A program made the position numbers and the translations under genes. The notes below the pieces were generated by a model. The model had not been told where the DNA came from. It worked only from the letters and a program-made list of their open reading frames with translations, and ran no database searches. From positions 62,001 to 126,000 of the forward strand of contig NZ_CP162495.1 of assembly GCF_040939125.1 (NCBI RefSeq): a stretch of DNA of 64,000 nt. Reading direction: 5' to 3'. Source of the DNA: Clostridium sp. BJN0013. Lineage in GTDB: Bacteria > Bacillota > Clostridia > Clostridiales > Clostridiaceae. Shown piece by piece: positions 24,475 to 32,982 of this stretch (positions within the stretch are counted from its first letter, which is position 1; each line of letters begins with the position of its first letter).

Positions 24475-24963
24475 TTAGTGCATGTTCATTCCTGGCATAT
24501 TGCTTATTATTTCAGGATTGACCATACCAAAAATCATTGCAATATGTGCAACTATTAAAAATCCACTTATGAGTATAAAGTGAATTTTTAATTTATCGTT
24601 AGAGGATTTAGTTTTAAAGAGTATCCCTAGTTCTATTAATGTTATTGGTACTAGAAATATTACACCACTTAAATAAGATAGTACTGCAATTACATCTACC
24701 CATGTGTGCCATCCATTATTAGTTGTAAGAGGAATTACCACATTTACAAAAAGATATATAAATATTCCTGTAAAATAAATACCGTCAAATATTCCAATGA
24801 TTTTATTTAGAGTTTTTATACCTCCTTTTTCAATTTTATTATAAATTATAAAAAATTCTGTAATAGTAAGTAGTTCAGCACATACTACAGGTATAACCAT
24901 AAAAATAATTAAGTTCCAGGGTTGATTATCCATTAATAAAGACATATAATGTGTCATGTTCAT
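24475..24963 (-). CDS. Small integral membrane protein (DUF6803-like)
   Basis: 162 aa from an ATG at 24963 with GGAGGT 7 nt upstream; a longer GTG start would lie in the RBS. Four to five hydrophobic segments at about 16-40, 60-78, 92-115 and 130-148 are visible. The C-terminus ends MPGMNMH, a Met/His cluster that could bind copper or another soft metal. The outline fits small clostridial membrane proteins of unknown role. It is a lone gene among IS remnants. Confidence 0.65.
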   Translation of the reverse strand: MNMTHYMSLLMDNQPWNLIIFMVIPVVCAELLTITEFFIIYNKIEKGGIKTLNKIIGIFDGIYFTGIFIYLFVNVVIPLTTNNGWHTWVDVIAVLSYLSGVIFLVPITLIELGILFKTKSSNDKLKIHFILISGFLIVAHIAMIFGMVNPEIISNMPGMNMH

Positions 24964-25245
24964 TAGTATTACCTCCACAATAAATATTTTATTAATAATA
25001 CCAAGGAAATATGAAGATCGTATGAAGATTGTACAAAGCGATCAGTATAATTATAGTTGAATGTGAAAGAACAATAAATTACAAAATATAGTTAAAATCT
25101 GATTTATTAATTATAGTATAAGAGTACGATTACTATGGGATTTCCATCACGACAAAAGCATGAAGGTAAGTTTGTGCAACAAAAAATTACCAGTAACTAA
25201 AGTAGAAATTTTATAGTGAAATGACCTTGTAAACATAAACCTACT

Positions 25246-25689
25246 GAAGTTAAAGAATATTTTAGAGATTCCATGGCAGACAAGGGTAAAAATGAAAATA
25301 TGGAGTGTCATCATACTTTGGAGAAAGGCCATGGACGGATAGAAGAAAGGAACTATTATTACTCTGGTGATGTTAGCTGGATGCAGGATAAAAAAGATTG
25401 GATGAAATTAAATAGTATTGGAATGGTCATAAGAAAATGTGAAGAAAATGGAATTAAAACAGAAGAATCCAGCTGCTATATTTGTAGTGTAGCAAATGTA
25501 AAAGATTTTGCATGATCCGTTAGAAAACATTGGGGAATTGAAAGTATTCACTGGAGTCTTGATGTAATTTTTAGGGAAGATCATAATCGGACGCGAACAG
25601 GAAATGCGCCGCAGAATCTTGGTTTACTAAAAGGGCTTGCCCTCAATATGGTTAAAAAGGACGTAAAAAGGTATCCTAAAAAAGTTTGA
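25246..25689 (+). pseudogene. ISAs1-family transposase, C-terminal remnant
   Basis: An open stretch with EVKEYFRDSMADKG, EKGHGRIEERNYY, a TGA at 25513-25515, then RKHWGIESIHWSLDVIF, EDHNRTRTGNAPQNL and LLKGLALNM. These are the conserved C-terminal blocks of ISAs1/H-repeat transposases (YWGIE...HW.LDV.F.ED). The N-terminal two thirds are absent. Confidence 0.8.
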
Positions 25690-25959
25690 AATCCAGAAGA
25701 TTTCAGGCTCTGCCCAGCCGGGAATTATGTCGCAAAAACATGACATATCTCATAACATAAATGATCTAAAAGCATTTAAAAAAATTCTTGAAAAAGAGTT
25801 TTGGAAAGACATGGGTTTATGCTTTTTCCGTGGGGATTTCTACAGGGAAAACGCATGAATAAATAAACTGTAAAGAAGTCTGAAATCATGGGTTTAAGAC
25901 TTCTTTAATTAATTATTATAGTATGATAATTCATATAAATTATATGAGGTATGAATGCT

Positions 25960-26374
25960 ATGATAAAAAATAAAATGATAGATTATTTTGGAATTATAAC
26001 AGATCAGAGACAAAAAGCAAAAATTAAACACAATCTAACAGATATATTATTTATAGCTGTAGTTGGTACGTTGGCAAACTGCGATAGTTAGGTTGCCGTA
26101 GAAGATTTTGCAAATAACAGGAGCAGCTTTTTCAAAAAATATCTTACTTTGCCTATAGGATACCTTCTCATGGTACCATGCAAAGAGTTTTTGAATGGAT
26201 TGATCCAAAGGAATTCCAGAACTTTTAAAGCTTCTGGATATAAGTGGGTGTATTGTGACTACCGATGCAATGAGATGTCAGAAAAAAATAGTAAAAGCCA
26301 TTGTAGATAAAAAATCAGACTACGTATTAGCAATTAAAGGTAATCAAAAACTATTTTATGATGAAGTAAAATAG
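25960..26374 (+). pseudogene. ISAs1-family transposase, N-terminal remnant of a second copy
   Basis: The ATG at 25960 gives MIKNKMIDYFGIITDQRQ, KIKHNLTDILFIAVVGTLA and then a stop. Further pieces follow in other frames, ending with TTDAMRCQKKIVKAIVDKK and DYVLAIKGNQK (the DDE Asp block) and a TAG at 26372-26374. Several frameshifts and deletions are present. It lies downstream of the C-terminal remnant, so these are two separate decayed insertions rather than one split gene. Confidence 0.75.
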
Positions 26375-26464
26375 CTGTAATGGTTATTTTTTAAAAATCT
26401 CCTATTGTGGATGTGATTAAGAAAAATATTCATGCGTAACTCCTGGGGATTTCTATAATTTTTA

Positions 26465-26556
26465 TTGACATTTTATATATTTTATGATAAGCTGAATGAC
26501 AAAGAATGTAAATGGGGTACACCACCTCGGGTGTAACTTGTTTACATTCTTTTTTG
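26465..26556 (+). promoter_or_regulatory. Leader of the thiamine operon with a two-tier terminator hairpin
   Basis: A TTGACA at 26465-26470 is a candidate -35; the -10 is unclear. At 26501-26556, AAAGAATGTAAA pairs with TTTACATTCTTT and is followed by T's, forming a strong terminator. Inside it, TACACC pairs with GGTGTA around CACCTCG. The position just before thiS indicates attenuation. The conserved TPP-riboswitch boxes (CTGAGA, ACCTGATC) are not seen. Confidence 0.6.
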
Positions 26557-26588
26557 TTACTAGTTAAAATTTAAAAAGAGGTGAAAAA

Positions 26589-26783
26589 ATGAAAGTAAAT
26601 GGAATTGTTATCCCACTGAAAGAAGGAATAAACTTAGTTTACTTCCTGCAAAAAAAGGGATATGATCCGAGGAAAATCGCTGTAGAAGTTAATGGTAGAA
26701 TTATTCCACGAGAAACGTATGCAGAAGTACAATTGGGGGATTCGGATACATTGGAAATTGTACATTTTGTTGGAGGAGGATAA
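26589..26783 (+). CDS. thiS: Sulfur carrier protein ThiS
   Basis: 64 aa, ubiquitin-like fold, RBS GAGGTG. It begins MKVNGIVIPLKEG, has VEVNGRIIPRETYAEVQL in the middle, and ends IVHFVGGG, giving the C-terminal Gly-Gly that is adenylated by ThiF and then thiocarboxylated. It donates sulfur to ThiG for thiazole synthesis. First gene of thiS-F-G-H-E. Confidence 0.92.
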   Translation: MKVNGIVIPLKEGINLVYFLQKKGYDPRKIAVEVNGRIIPRETYAEVQLGDSDTLEIVHFVGGG

Positions 26784-26800
26784 CTTTAAGGTAGTGTAAA

Positions 26801-27252
26801 GTGAGAATGGAGATAACTATAAATGGGAAAAAGCAAATAGGTGATTGGAAAACTGCTTTTGAAGTAAGATCTTTCGTTGGAAAAGAAGATAATGTTTTAA
26901 TTATAAATGGATTTCAAGTTCAAGAAGATTGTATTTTACATCTACAAGATGTAATTTAATAGTTATGATATAGTCTGCGAATCATTTAATGATTCGAAAG
27001 CAAAAGCCATGCTAGTTAATACTTTGTTTATAGAACTTCCAAATTGCAAAATTGTTTGTGCTTCTGGTATGGTAGGCTACCACAACTCAAATCTGATTAA
27101 AACTCAAAGGAAAATGAAAAATTTATATATTTGTGGAGATTTGAAGAGTTCTGCATGTCAGGGCAATGGTCTTGCCCCCACGGGTACAAATTTATGCAGG
27201 ACATCAGGCTAATATGGTTTTACGTTTGCTTATTGGAATTGAAGAGGTATAA
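26801..27252 (+). pseudogene. thiF: thiF remnant: N- and C-terminal ends only
   Basis: The 5' piece (GTG 26801 or ATG 26807 to TAA 26959) encodes MEITINGKKQIGDWKTAFEV ... LIINGFQVQED, the ubiquitin-like N-terminal domain of clostridial ThiF. From 26961, in another frame, come YDIVCESFND, KAMLVNTLFIELPN, ASGMVGYHNSN and LYICGD, the C-terminal part. A final frame change gives AGHQANMVLRLLIGIEEV and a stop at 27252. The central Rossmann/adenylation region with the GxGGxG loop and catalytic Cys is missing. As read, ThiS cannot be activated by this gene. Confidence 0.85.
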
Positions 27253-27284
27253 CAAAATGAAATTCACAAAAGGAGAAACTTAAT

Positions 27285-28061
27285 ATGAAACAGAATGATG
27301 ATAAGATTATAATTGGTGGGCATGCATTTAATTCCCGTTTTATTTTAGGATCAGGCAAATTTTCGCTTGAAATGACAAAAATAGTTATAGAGAATGCTGG
27401 TGTAGAAATGGCCACATTGGCACTTCGTCGTGCTAATGTTGGAGGTGAGGGAAATATACTAGATTACATGCCAGAGGGTATTACATTGTTGCCAAATACT
27501 TCTGGAGCTAGAAATGCACAGGAAGCTGTAAGAATTGCAAGATTGGCTCGTGAACTTGGGTGTGGTGATTTTGTAAAAATTGAAGTAATTCATGACTCAA
27601 AATATTTACTTCCAGATAATTATGAAACAATTAAGGCTACAGAAATTTTAGCAAAAGAAGGATTCATTGTAATGCCATATATGTATCCTGATTTAAATGT
27701 AGCACGTTCACTGGTTAATGCAGGTGCTGCTGCCATTATGCCTCTCGGTGCACCCATTGGCAGTAATAAAGGACTTCTAACATATGATTTCATTAAGATA
27801 TTGGTAGATGAAATTGATATTCCAATTATTGTAGATGCAGGTATTGGAAGACCATCTCAAGCTTGTGAAGCGATGGAGATAGGGGTTGATGCAATAATGG
27901 CCAATACGGCTATTGCTACAGCAAAGGATGTGGGGCTTATGGCAAAATCATTTAAATTTGCTATTGAAGCAGGTAGACAAGCATATCTTGCAGGATTAGG
28001 ACGTGTACTTGGCTATGGAGCAGAGGCTTCCAGCCCACTTACTGGGTTTTTAAAATATTGA
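27285..28061 (+). CDS. thiG: Thiazole synthase ThiG
   Basis: 258 aa TIM-barrel enzyme with AAAGGAG upstream. FILGSGKF near the start, [13 protein letters not shown], then DFVKIEVI with the Schiff-base Lys98, and phosphate-binding loops [14 protein letters not shown] and VDAGIGRPS. It joins DXP, dehydroglycine from ThiH and sulfur from ThiS thiocarboxylate into the thiazole phosphate. Full length. Confidence 0.93.
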   Translation: MKQNDDKIIIGGHAFNSRFILGSGKFSLEMTKIVIENAGVEMATLALRRANVGGEGNILDYMPEGITLLPNTSGARNAQEAVRIARLARELGCGDFVKIEVIHDSKYLLPDNYETIKATEILAKEGFIVMPYMYPDLNVARSLVNAGAAAIMPLGAPIGSNKGLLTYDFIKILVDEIDIPIIVDAGIGRPSQACEAMEIGVDAIMANTAIATAKDVGLMAKSFKFAIEAGRQAYLAGLGRVLGYGAEASSPLTGFLKY

Positions 28062-28122
28062 TTTTTAAACAATTTAATTTTAGTAGGCATGTTAAAATTG
28101 AATGTCGGATAGGAGAAAAATA

Positions 28123-29277
28123 GTGAAAAAGGTTAAAACAGATCATATGAAGTATAAGCCAAATATGGAGATAGTTGATTCAAGTATTATGGATACTGTG
28201 TTATATATGGTAGATAGCTATGATTATAAACGCTTTAGTAAAGAAGAAGTAAAAGAGGCTCTTACAAAAGATAATTTAACAATTGAAGATTTTGGTGCAT
28301 TGTTATCACCGGCAGCATTTCCATTTTTAGAACAAATGGCTCAGAAAGCTAAGAATGAGACACAAAAACACTTTGGAAATTCTGTGTCTGTATTTACTCC
28401 GCTTTACATTGCAAATTATTGTGAGAATTATTGTGTTTATTGTGGATTTAATTGTCATAATAAAATACGACGTGCAAAGTTGACTATGGAGGAAATAGAG
28501 AAAGAATTAAAAAATATTTCTGCAACAGGACTTCAAGATATATTGTTGCTTACAGGAGAATCACGGCGAATGTCAGATGTAAGATATATTGGAGAAGCAG
28601 TAAAGTTGGCTGCAAATTATTTTAACCTAGTTGGAATCGAAATATATCCGTTAAATACTGATGAGTATGATTATATACATGATTGTGGTGCAGATTATGT
28701 TTGTGTATATCAGGAAACCTATAGTACAAATAAATATGAAAAAATTCATCTCAGTGGTAATAAACGTATTTATCCTTATCGTTTTAATTCTCAGGAACGT
28801 GCTATAAAGGGTGGTATGAGAGGTGTAGCATTTGGAGCGTTGTTGGGATTAGATGATTTTAGAAAAGATGCTTTTGCTACTGGAATTCACGCTTATTTTA
28901 TACAGAAGAAATATCCACAGGCAGAAATTTCTTTTTCTTCTCCAAGGTTACGTCCGTTTATTAATAACACTAATGAAGATCCACATGGTGTCTATGAAGC
29001 GCAGTTATTACAGGCCATGTTGTCCTATAGACTTTTTATGCCATTTGCAGGTATTACAATTTCTACTAGAGAACGTGCTGGTTTTCGTGATAATGTAGTT
29101 GGAATGTGTGCAACAAAAATTTCGGCAGGTGTGAAAGTTAGTGTGGGAGGTCATGAAGAAGATTCAAAAGGTGATGAGCAATTTGAAATTTCTGATTCAA
29201 GAAGTGTGGACGATGTACACAAAATGCTTTTGAAACGCGGTCTGCAACCAGTATATACTGATTATATTCGTGTATAG
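28123..29277 (+). CDS. thiH: 2-iminoacetate synthase ThiH (radical SAM)
   Basis: About 384 aa from a GTG at 28123 with AGGAG 7 nt upstream; an in-frame ATG at 28102 has no RBS. The radical-SAM Cys triplet is in ANYCENYCVYCGF. Further blocks are LLLTGESRRMSDVRYI, YQETYSTNKYEK, FRKDAFATG and, near the end, STRERAGFRDN. The enzyme splits tyrosine to dehydroglycine and p-cresol, the oxygen-independent route expected in an anaerobe. Confidence 0.92.
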   Translation: MKKVKTDHMKYKPNMEIVDSSIMDTVLYMVDSYDYKRFSKEEVKEALTKDNLTIEDFGALLSPAAFPFLEQMAQKAKNETQKHFGNSVSVFTPLYIANYCENYCVYCGFNCHNKIRRAKLTMEEIEKELKNISATGLQDILLLTGESRRMSDVRYIGEAVKLAANYFNLVGIEIYPLNTDEYDYIHDCGADYVCVYQETYSTNKYEKIHLSGNKRIYPYRFNSQERAIKGGMRGVAFGALLGLDDFRKDAFATGIHAYFIQKKYPQAEISFSSPRLRPFINNTNEDPHGVYEAQLLQAMLSYRLFMPFAGITISTRERAGFRDNVVGMCATKISAGVKVSVGGHEEDSKGDEQFEISDSRSVDDVHKMLLKRGLQPVYTDYIRV

Positions 29278-29290
29278 TAGGTATGATAAA

Positions 29291-29881
29291 ATGGTGATTT
29301 GTGTAACTAATCGATTATTGTGTAAGGATAATTTTTTAAATAGGATTGAACAAATTGCAAGAGCAAAACCTGAGGGAATTATTTTACGAGAAAAGGATCT
29401 ATTAGAATATGAATATGAACAGCTTGCATATTTGTGTCATGAAATCTGTTTACAGTACAAAACATCGTTAATTATTCATACATACATTGAAGTAGCAAAA
29501 AAACTTGGAATTTCAAAAATTCATATGCCTCTAAAAACTTATCTCAAAAATCATGAACAACTTACTGACTTTACAATAAAAGGTACCTCTGTTCATACCA
29601 TAGAAGAAGCTATTCAGGCACAAATATATGGTGCAGACTACATTATTGCTGGACATATTTTTCCTACTGATTGTAAAAAAGGGATGCCTGCACGTGGATT
29701 AGATTTTTTAGAAAGTGTATGCTGTGCTGTATCTATTCCTGTGTTTGCCATTGGTGGAATTAAATTGGAACGTATGATAGATGTATATAGAGCGAAAGCA
29801 TCAGGAGTTTGTATAATGTCTTATTTTATGGAATGTAGTGATCCCGAAAAGGCATGTGATTCATTTAAGGTATTCGATTAG
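29291..29881 (+). CDS. thiE: Thiamine-phosphate synthase ThiE
   Basis: 196 aa from the ATG at 29291 (MVICVTNRLLC); the upstream GTG at 29270 overlaps thiH. The TIM-barrel fold shows ILREKDL (pyrophosphate-binding region), GTSVHTIEEA, IIAGHIFPTDCKKGMPARGL and VFAIGGI. It couples thiazole phosphate with HMP-PP. Some family residues are shifted (HIFPTDCK in place of PVFPTxTK), so a TenI-like role is an alternative. Last gene of the operon. Confidence 0.85.
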   Translation: MVICVTNRLLCKDNFLNRIEQIARAKPEGIILREKDLLEYEYEQLAYLCHEICLQYKTSLIIHTYIEVAKKLGISKIHMPLKTYLKNHEQLTDFTIKGTSVHTIEEAIQAQIYGADYIIAGHIFPTDCKKGMPARGLDFLESVCCAVSIPVFAIGGIKLERMIDVYRAKASGVCIMSYFMECSDPEKACDSFKVFD

Positions 29882-30222
29882 TCATCTCTTAGTCTTTTTA
29901 TACAATAGCTAAAAAGTAGCTAAAATAATTTTGTTTAAATATTTAGGATGTATGGTAATTAAAGTTTCTTATAGCGAAAATTAAAATAGATTTATCCGAA
30001 GGCGGCAATTAGCTAATCCCCAGCTTCTTTAAAGTGGAGGATGATCACTACTATGCCCTTTATAAGTTCTCTTAAGTTTTAGATGGGGAAAAGCACCTCT
30101 TATGAGTAAACTTCATCTGGAACCTAATTGGAGGATCAACTTGGCTTTAGATTAGAAAATACATCTAAAAATATTAAAATTGATTTTAAATATTATTTGT
30201 GTTAATATAATATTTATGATAT
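29882..30222 (+). other. Non-coding interval holding a dispersed element
   Basis: No gene is supported. It contains one copy of the ~90-bp element described separately and AT-rich sequence up to the tRNA. A TATAAT at 30206-30211 is a candidate -10 for the tRNA. Confidence 0.5.
29991..30076 (+). repeat. Dispersed ~90-bp element, copy A
   Basis: CAATTAGCTAAT followed by CCCAGCTTCTTTAAAGTG (30019-30036). The 18-mer is identical to the reverse complement of 33903-33920, and homology extends from TTTATCCGAAGG on the left to CTCTTAAG on the right. Copy A is a few bases shorter than copy B in the middle. Confidence 0.6.
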
Positions 30223-30299
30223 GCATCAGTAGCTCAGTTGGATAGAGCAGTTGGCTACGAACCAGCGTGCCGGGGGTTCAAATCCTCTCTGATGCACCA
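30223..30299 (+). tRNA. tRNA-Arg (anticodon ACG)
   Basis: 77 nt including encoded CCA. Acceptor GCATCAG pairs with CTGATGC, D-arm GCTC/GAGC, anticodon arm GTTGG-CTACGAA-CCAGC and T-loop TTCAAAT. The anticodon ACG (read as ICG) decodes CGN arginine codons. Confidence 0.95.
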
Positions 30300-30806
30300 A
30301 ATTTATTGATATAAGCGGATTTCCAGAGTTGGAAATTTGCTTATATTTTTATTTTAATACAATGGCATAAAAATATTAAATCTATTCCTTTTATTTTTTA
30401 AATCTAAAAGTTTTTCGGTTTTCTTTTTTATAGTATAATTTAAATTTTCCAACTATATATCTCTAATAATGTGTTGTAAGTAAACTTGATATTTGCTTAT
30501 GCAGAAGGATATGTTAAAGTCATATTGAAAATAAGATCTTTTTATGTAATTTAAGAAAAATTTACTATTTAATACTTGATTTTCTATTATTTTACATATA
30601 TAATAATACTTGTCCTAGGGTAAAAACTTAGAGAAAAAAATAGGCATTTGGTTTAATTCCAGGTGCTTATTTTTTATTTTTATTAAATGATTCTAAATTC
30701 AAGTGGTTGCTATTAGGAAATGTTTTCATCTGAATTTTAAAAGAGCTTATTTAGAGCATAGCAGTGTTCATATGGCCATTTCAAAGAAACTAAGTTACTC
30801 TTTAGA
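30300..30806 (+). other. Non-coding interval with two terminators
   Basis: After the tRNA, a terminator at 30311-30350 (ATAAGCGGATTTCC / GGAAATTTGCTTAT plus T's) ends its transcript. A second at 30638-30678 (AATAGGCATTTGG / CCAGGTGCTTATT then T's) is imperfect. The open frame at 30703-30897 overlaps the LysR gene antisense and is not supported. Confidence 0.5.
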
Positions 30807-31711
30807 TTATGATATTTTATGTTTTGAGTCTGTATTATTTGTGCATATCATATTTTTTAATGCATTTAAAGATGGAGATATCCATTTTTGTTTATGATAT
30901 ATCATTTTAGCACATATAGAAATGTTACAATTTTCTATGGCTAGAGTAGCAAGCTCACCTTTATTAATTTCTTGTTGAACTGCAATTTTTGGTAAAAGGG
31001 AAATTCCAAGTCCTATTTTTACACATTGCTTTATAGCTTCTAAGCTACTAAGCTCCATAATGGTATCTATTTTTATATTATGCTCTTTTAATAATTTCTC
31101 TAGTTCTACACGATAGCAACATTCTGCTTCTGGAAGAATAAAAGAATGATTTTCAAGTTCATGTATTTTTATTCTTCTTAAATTAGCAAGGGGATGATCT
31201 GGAGCTGAAATAAAAACTGTAGAATCTTTAAAAATATTAATTTGGGAGATATATTCATGTTGTGACTGATCATGAAGACTAAAAGCAACGTCAATCATAT
31301 TATGAGATAACATTTTTGGAAATTCAGTGCAATCAGCCATTCTAAGTGTTACTTTAACATCCGGATATATAATACAATATTCTTTAAGAATAGGAGGAAG
31401 CCAGAAAACAGAAAGAGTCTCAGCAGCTCCTATTCTAAGTAATCCAGAAATTTTCTCATTTTTATTAAATAATTCTTGAATTTTTTTTTCATCTTGAATC
31501 ATTTTTTCAGCTAGAGAAATTAATTTTTTCCACTTTCATTTAGAAATACTTTTTTTCCGAGACGCTCAAAAAGTTTTGTATTAAGTTCTTTTTCTAAGTT
31601 ACGTATATGATCAGAAACAGAGGATTGCGAGTAATTAAGTTCTTCTCCAGCTTCTCTAAAATTTAATAATTTAGCAACAGTAATAAATGTTTGAAGTTGT
31701 TTAATATCCAT
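30807..31711 (-). pseudogene. LysR-family regulator, frameshifted in an A6 tract
   Basis: The N-terminal piece (31711 to 31520) is a LysR HTH: MDIKQLQTFITVAKLLNFRE, then YSQSSVSDHIRNLEKEL and LNESGKN-stop. The C-terminal piece to 30807 is the substrate-binding domain (LRIGAAETLSVFWLPPIL and, near the end, IKQCVKIGLGISLLPK). Adding one A to the A6 tract (T6 at 31524-31529 on the plus strand) joins them as ESGKKLISLAEKMIQDE, giving a normal ~301-aa protein. No neighbouring target gene is obvious. A base-calling error or phase-variable tract is as likely as real decay. Confidence 0.85.
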
Positions 31712-32119
31712 TAAATCACATCCAATCGTAAAAAGCGATTAAATTAATTAAAATAATCGACTTATCACTATACATATTTTATGCTACATTAGAAACAAGA
31801 GGAATTCAAGTATTACAATCTTTTATATTTATGATTGCAAACTATTTATTTTAAATTTTTATAGTTTAGCTTTTAAGTTTATGTTATAAAGTAATTATTT
31901 TGTATTTTTACACGTAATTATAAATTATAGATATATTATACTATAGTTTAATATATAGGCATTAAATATCTTTCGTACCCTTTTTTATATTAGATTCATT
32001 GTATATTTTAGGAGGTAGTGCTGTTGTTTTATGTATAAGACTAGTTTCTTACCTGTAATCATAAGTGGATTAAATGTTTTATTGAAATATAAAATGTATA
32101 TTTTAAGGGGGAATTTTTT
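31712..32119 (+). other. Non-coding interval upstream of the LysR gene
   Basis: 408 nt of AT-rich sequence between the LysR start and a 25-aa open frame on the other strand. No divergent partner gene of normal size is present, which is unusual for a LysR locus. I see no clear RNA structure. Confidence 0.4.
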
Positions 32120-32197
32120 ATGAAAAAAATTATAGGAACCATATGCATTATATTAGTTATAGTTGCAGCTTTATATTTAATGTACATTATTCAATAA
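32120..32197 (+). CDS. Single-span membrane micropeptide, 25 aa
   Basis: ATG with AAGGGGGAA about 7 nt upstream. The product begins MKKIIGTICIILVIVAALYL and ends MYIIQ: two lysines followed by one hydrophobic segment and almost no tail. Very short, but the RBS is strong and the composition fits small membrane peptides or type I toxin-like peptides. No antisense RNA can be demonstrated here. Confidence 0.4.
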   Translation: MKKIIGTICIILVIVAALYLMYIIQ

Positions 32198-32559
32198 TTT
32201 TTGTTATAGAATAATATTGAGAAATTTAATATCTACAGCATTAATAATATTCATATTTTTAAAGATAAATAATATATAAATAGAACATAAGATATAATAA
32301 CTATAATATAAAAACAATATAATAAAGCTACCTCCTAATAAAAATATTAATACAAAAATATAAGTTTTTAAGGCACTTTAATTCATAGGAATATTTTTCA
32401 AAAAATAGGAAAACCTAAAATAATAAAAGTTATTTTAGAGGCTCCTATTTTTTATATTTAGTTATAATGTTATAGTTATATTAAATATTTAATTTTAAGT
32501 GATTATTAAGGTTAATATAATATTTTATAGTAATGATATTATAAATTATGGAGATAAAT
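32198..32559 (+). other. Non-coding interval with a terminator
   Basis: Mostly AT-rich sequence with no gene. A long imperfect hairpin at 32400-32453 (AAAATAGGA..CCTAAAATAA with TTATTTTAGAGG..TCCTATTTTTT) is a likely terminator for the upstream micropeptide transcript. Confidence 0.5.
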
Positions 32560-32946
32560 ATGGTATTTGATTTATTATTAAAAAAGCAAGAATTTATAAA
32601 ATATGCTATTTCAGGAACAATAAATACATTAATAACATTAATTGTTTATAATATTCTTATACAAATTGGTGTTAATTATATGATATCAAATGGTATAGCA
32701 TATTTTCTTGGAATCGTAAATGGATTTGTACTGGATAAAATTTGGGTATTCAAGTCTAATAAAAACGTAGTTATCTTATTTAGTAAATTTATTATTGTTA
32801 ATATAATTTCTCTTTTTTTTAATTCTACATTGTTATTTATATTAGTAAATAATATTGGTTTAGATAACATACTTTCACAGTTAATATCAACCATTTCTAC
32901 AGGTATGTTTAATTACATAATGAATAGGGTATGGACATTTTCTTAA
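32560..32946 (+). CDS. GtrA-family membrane protein
   Basis: 128 aa from the ATG at 32560 with GGAG 6 nt upstream (the ATG at 32548 is part of the RBS region). Four hydrophobic segments. Signature FIKYAISGTINTLITLIVYN at the start, GIVNGFVLDKIWVFKSN in the middle and FNYIMNRVWTFS at the end. GtrA proteins are proposed to flip lipid-linked sugars; no glycosyltransferase gene lies beside it. Confidence 0.85.
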   Translation: MVFDLLLKKQEFIKYAISGTINTLITLIVYNILIQIGVNYMISNGIAYFLGIVNGFVLDKIWVFKSNKNVVILFSKFIIVNIISLFFNSTLLFILVNNIGLDNILSQLISTISTGMFNYIMNRVWTFS

Positions 32947-32982
32947 ATATTTGTATGAATTAATGAAGTGGGATGTGTATAT

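Noticed and set aside
26440-26588. TPP riboswitch upstream of thiS
   Set aside because: The conserved CTGAGA and ACCTGATC boxes are not present; only a terminator-type hairpin is visible.
30703-30897. 64-aa open frame on the plus strand
   Set aside because: It overlaps the LysR effector domain antisense, has no RBS and no recognisable sequence.
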